NCBI GenBank assembly: GCA_038106885.1
Contig: JAYNFX010000054.1
Location: forward strand, 1-6,394
DNA length: 6,394 nt
From: UBA3537 sp038106885
GTDB lineage: Bacteria > Bacteroidota > Bacteroidia > Flavobacteriales > Flavobacteriaceae
Direction: 5' to 3'
Part shown: positions 6,258-6,394 of the stretch, in pieces
Position numbering within the stretch: position 1 is the stretch's first letter
Layout of the letters: the number at the start of each line of letters is the position of its first letter
The notes under the pieces: generated by a model
Told to the model about the DNA's origin: nothing
Seen by the model: the letters and a program-made list of their open reading frames with translations, nothing else
The model's database searches: none
Made by a program: the position numbers and the translations under genes

Positions 6258-6275
6258 GTTGTGCAATTATACAAC
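6258..6275. promoter_or_regulatory. 18-bp dyad in the rho/DUF4293 intergenic region
   Basis: GTTGT and ACAAC are perfect 5-bp arms around an 8-nt centre (6263-6270), a geometry compatible with a dimeric repressor site. It lies 6 bp from the previous inverted repeat. The arms are short, so chance is a real alternative in AT-rich DNA. Confidence 0.25.
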
Positions 6276-6317
6276 AATATTTTTAAATTAGACTAAAATT
6301 AATAAAAAAGAAACTCT

Positions 6318-6325
6318 TATTTTTG
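6318..6325 (+). promoter_or_regulatory. Possible -7 box of the DUF4293 gene
   Basis: TATTTTTG is a perfect TAnnTTTG match and identical to the tRNA-Glu box, but no TTG is found at the -33 position. If used, transcription would start near 6331, only about 9 nt before the ATG, giving a nearly leaderless mRNA. Confidence 0.4.
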
Positions 6326-6339
6326 ACTAAATTTTTTTG

Positions 6340-6394
6340 ATGTTTTTTAGAATACAAACTTTATATTTAATCTTAGCTTCTGTTTTTTCAGGGA
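6340..6394 (+). CDS. DUF4293 family membrane protein, N-terminal fragment (18 codons, cut by the window edge)
   Basis: The ATG at 6340 opens a frame that runs to the right edge and reads MFFRIQTLYLILASVFSG. This fits the usual start of DUF4293 proteins as I remember it (M-x-x-RIQT-x-YL followed by a hydrophobic stretch), small integral membrane proteins of Bacteroidota with several transmembrane helices and no known function. The position, divergent from rho, agrees with the frequent rho-DUF4293 neighbourhood in Flavobacteria. An in-frame TAA at 6328-6330 limits any upstream extension. With so few residues the call rests on the short motif and the context. Confidence 0.75.
   Translation, partial: MFFRIQTLYLILASVFSG

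Noticed and set aside
6264..6271. TATAAT-like sequence on the minus strand upstream of rho
   Set aside because: It resembles an E. coli -10 box, but Bacteroidota promoters use TAnnTTTG, and no partner element lies at the right distance.

Overview
The window looks like ordinary chromosomal DNA from a member of the Bacteroidota, most likely a marine-type Flavobacteriaceae. The evidence is the low GC content (about one third by eye), TTG/TAnnTTTG promoters, A-rich leaders without Shine-Dalgarno sequences, a type 3 prolyl-tRNA synthetase without an insertion editing domain, a Rho factor with a long Asn/Lys/His-rich insert, and a DUF4293 gene beside rho. A run of exactly 100 Ns (2073-2172) shows that this is a draft assembly.

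Left arm (1-2528, minus strand): a lipoprotein gene of unknown function, interrupted by the assembly gap, is followed 30 nt later by a FadL/OmpP1-type outer-membrane beta-barrel gene that runs off the left edge. They are probably one envelope operon. Centre (2529-4622, plus strand): proS is read divergently from the lipoprotein gene, with a good promoter in the 97-nt gap. Then comes a second promoter that drives tRNA-Glu(UUC) and rpsT, probably as one transcript. Right arm (4623-6394): rho is read on the minus strand, convergent with rpsT, and the two share one strong bidirectional intrinsic terminator. A 211-nt intergenic region with several dyad symmetries separates rho from a divergent DUF4293 membrane-protein gene, of which only the first 18 codons are present.

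The central genes serve translation (aminoacylation of tRNA-Pro, a glutamate tRNA, ribosomal protein bS20) and transcription termination (Rho); the left pair serves the outer membrane. I found no mobile element, CRISPR array, phage gene, toxin-antitoxin pair or defence system, and I do not see a new biological system here. The points most worth a second look are the disordered Rho insert, the dyad-rich rho leader, the degenerate zinc site of ProRS, and the charge-split lipoprotein whose aromatic-rich middle lies in the assembly gap.
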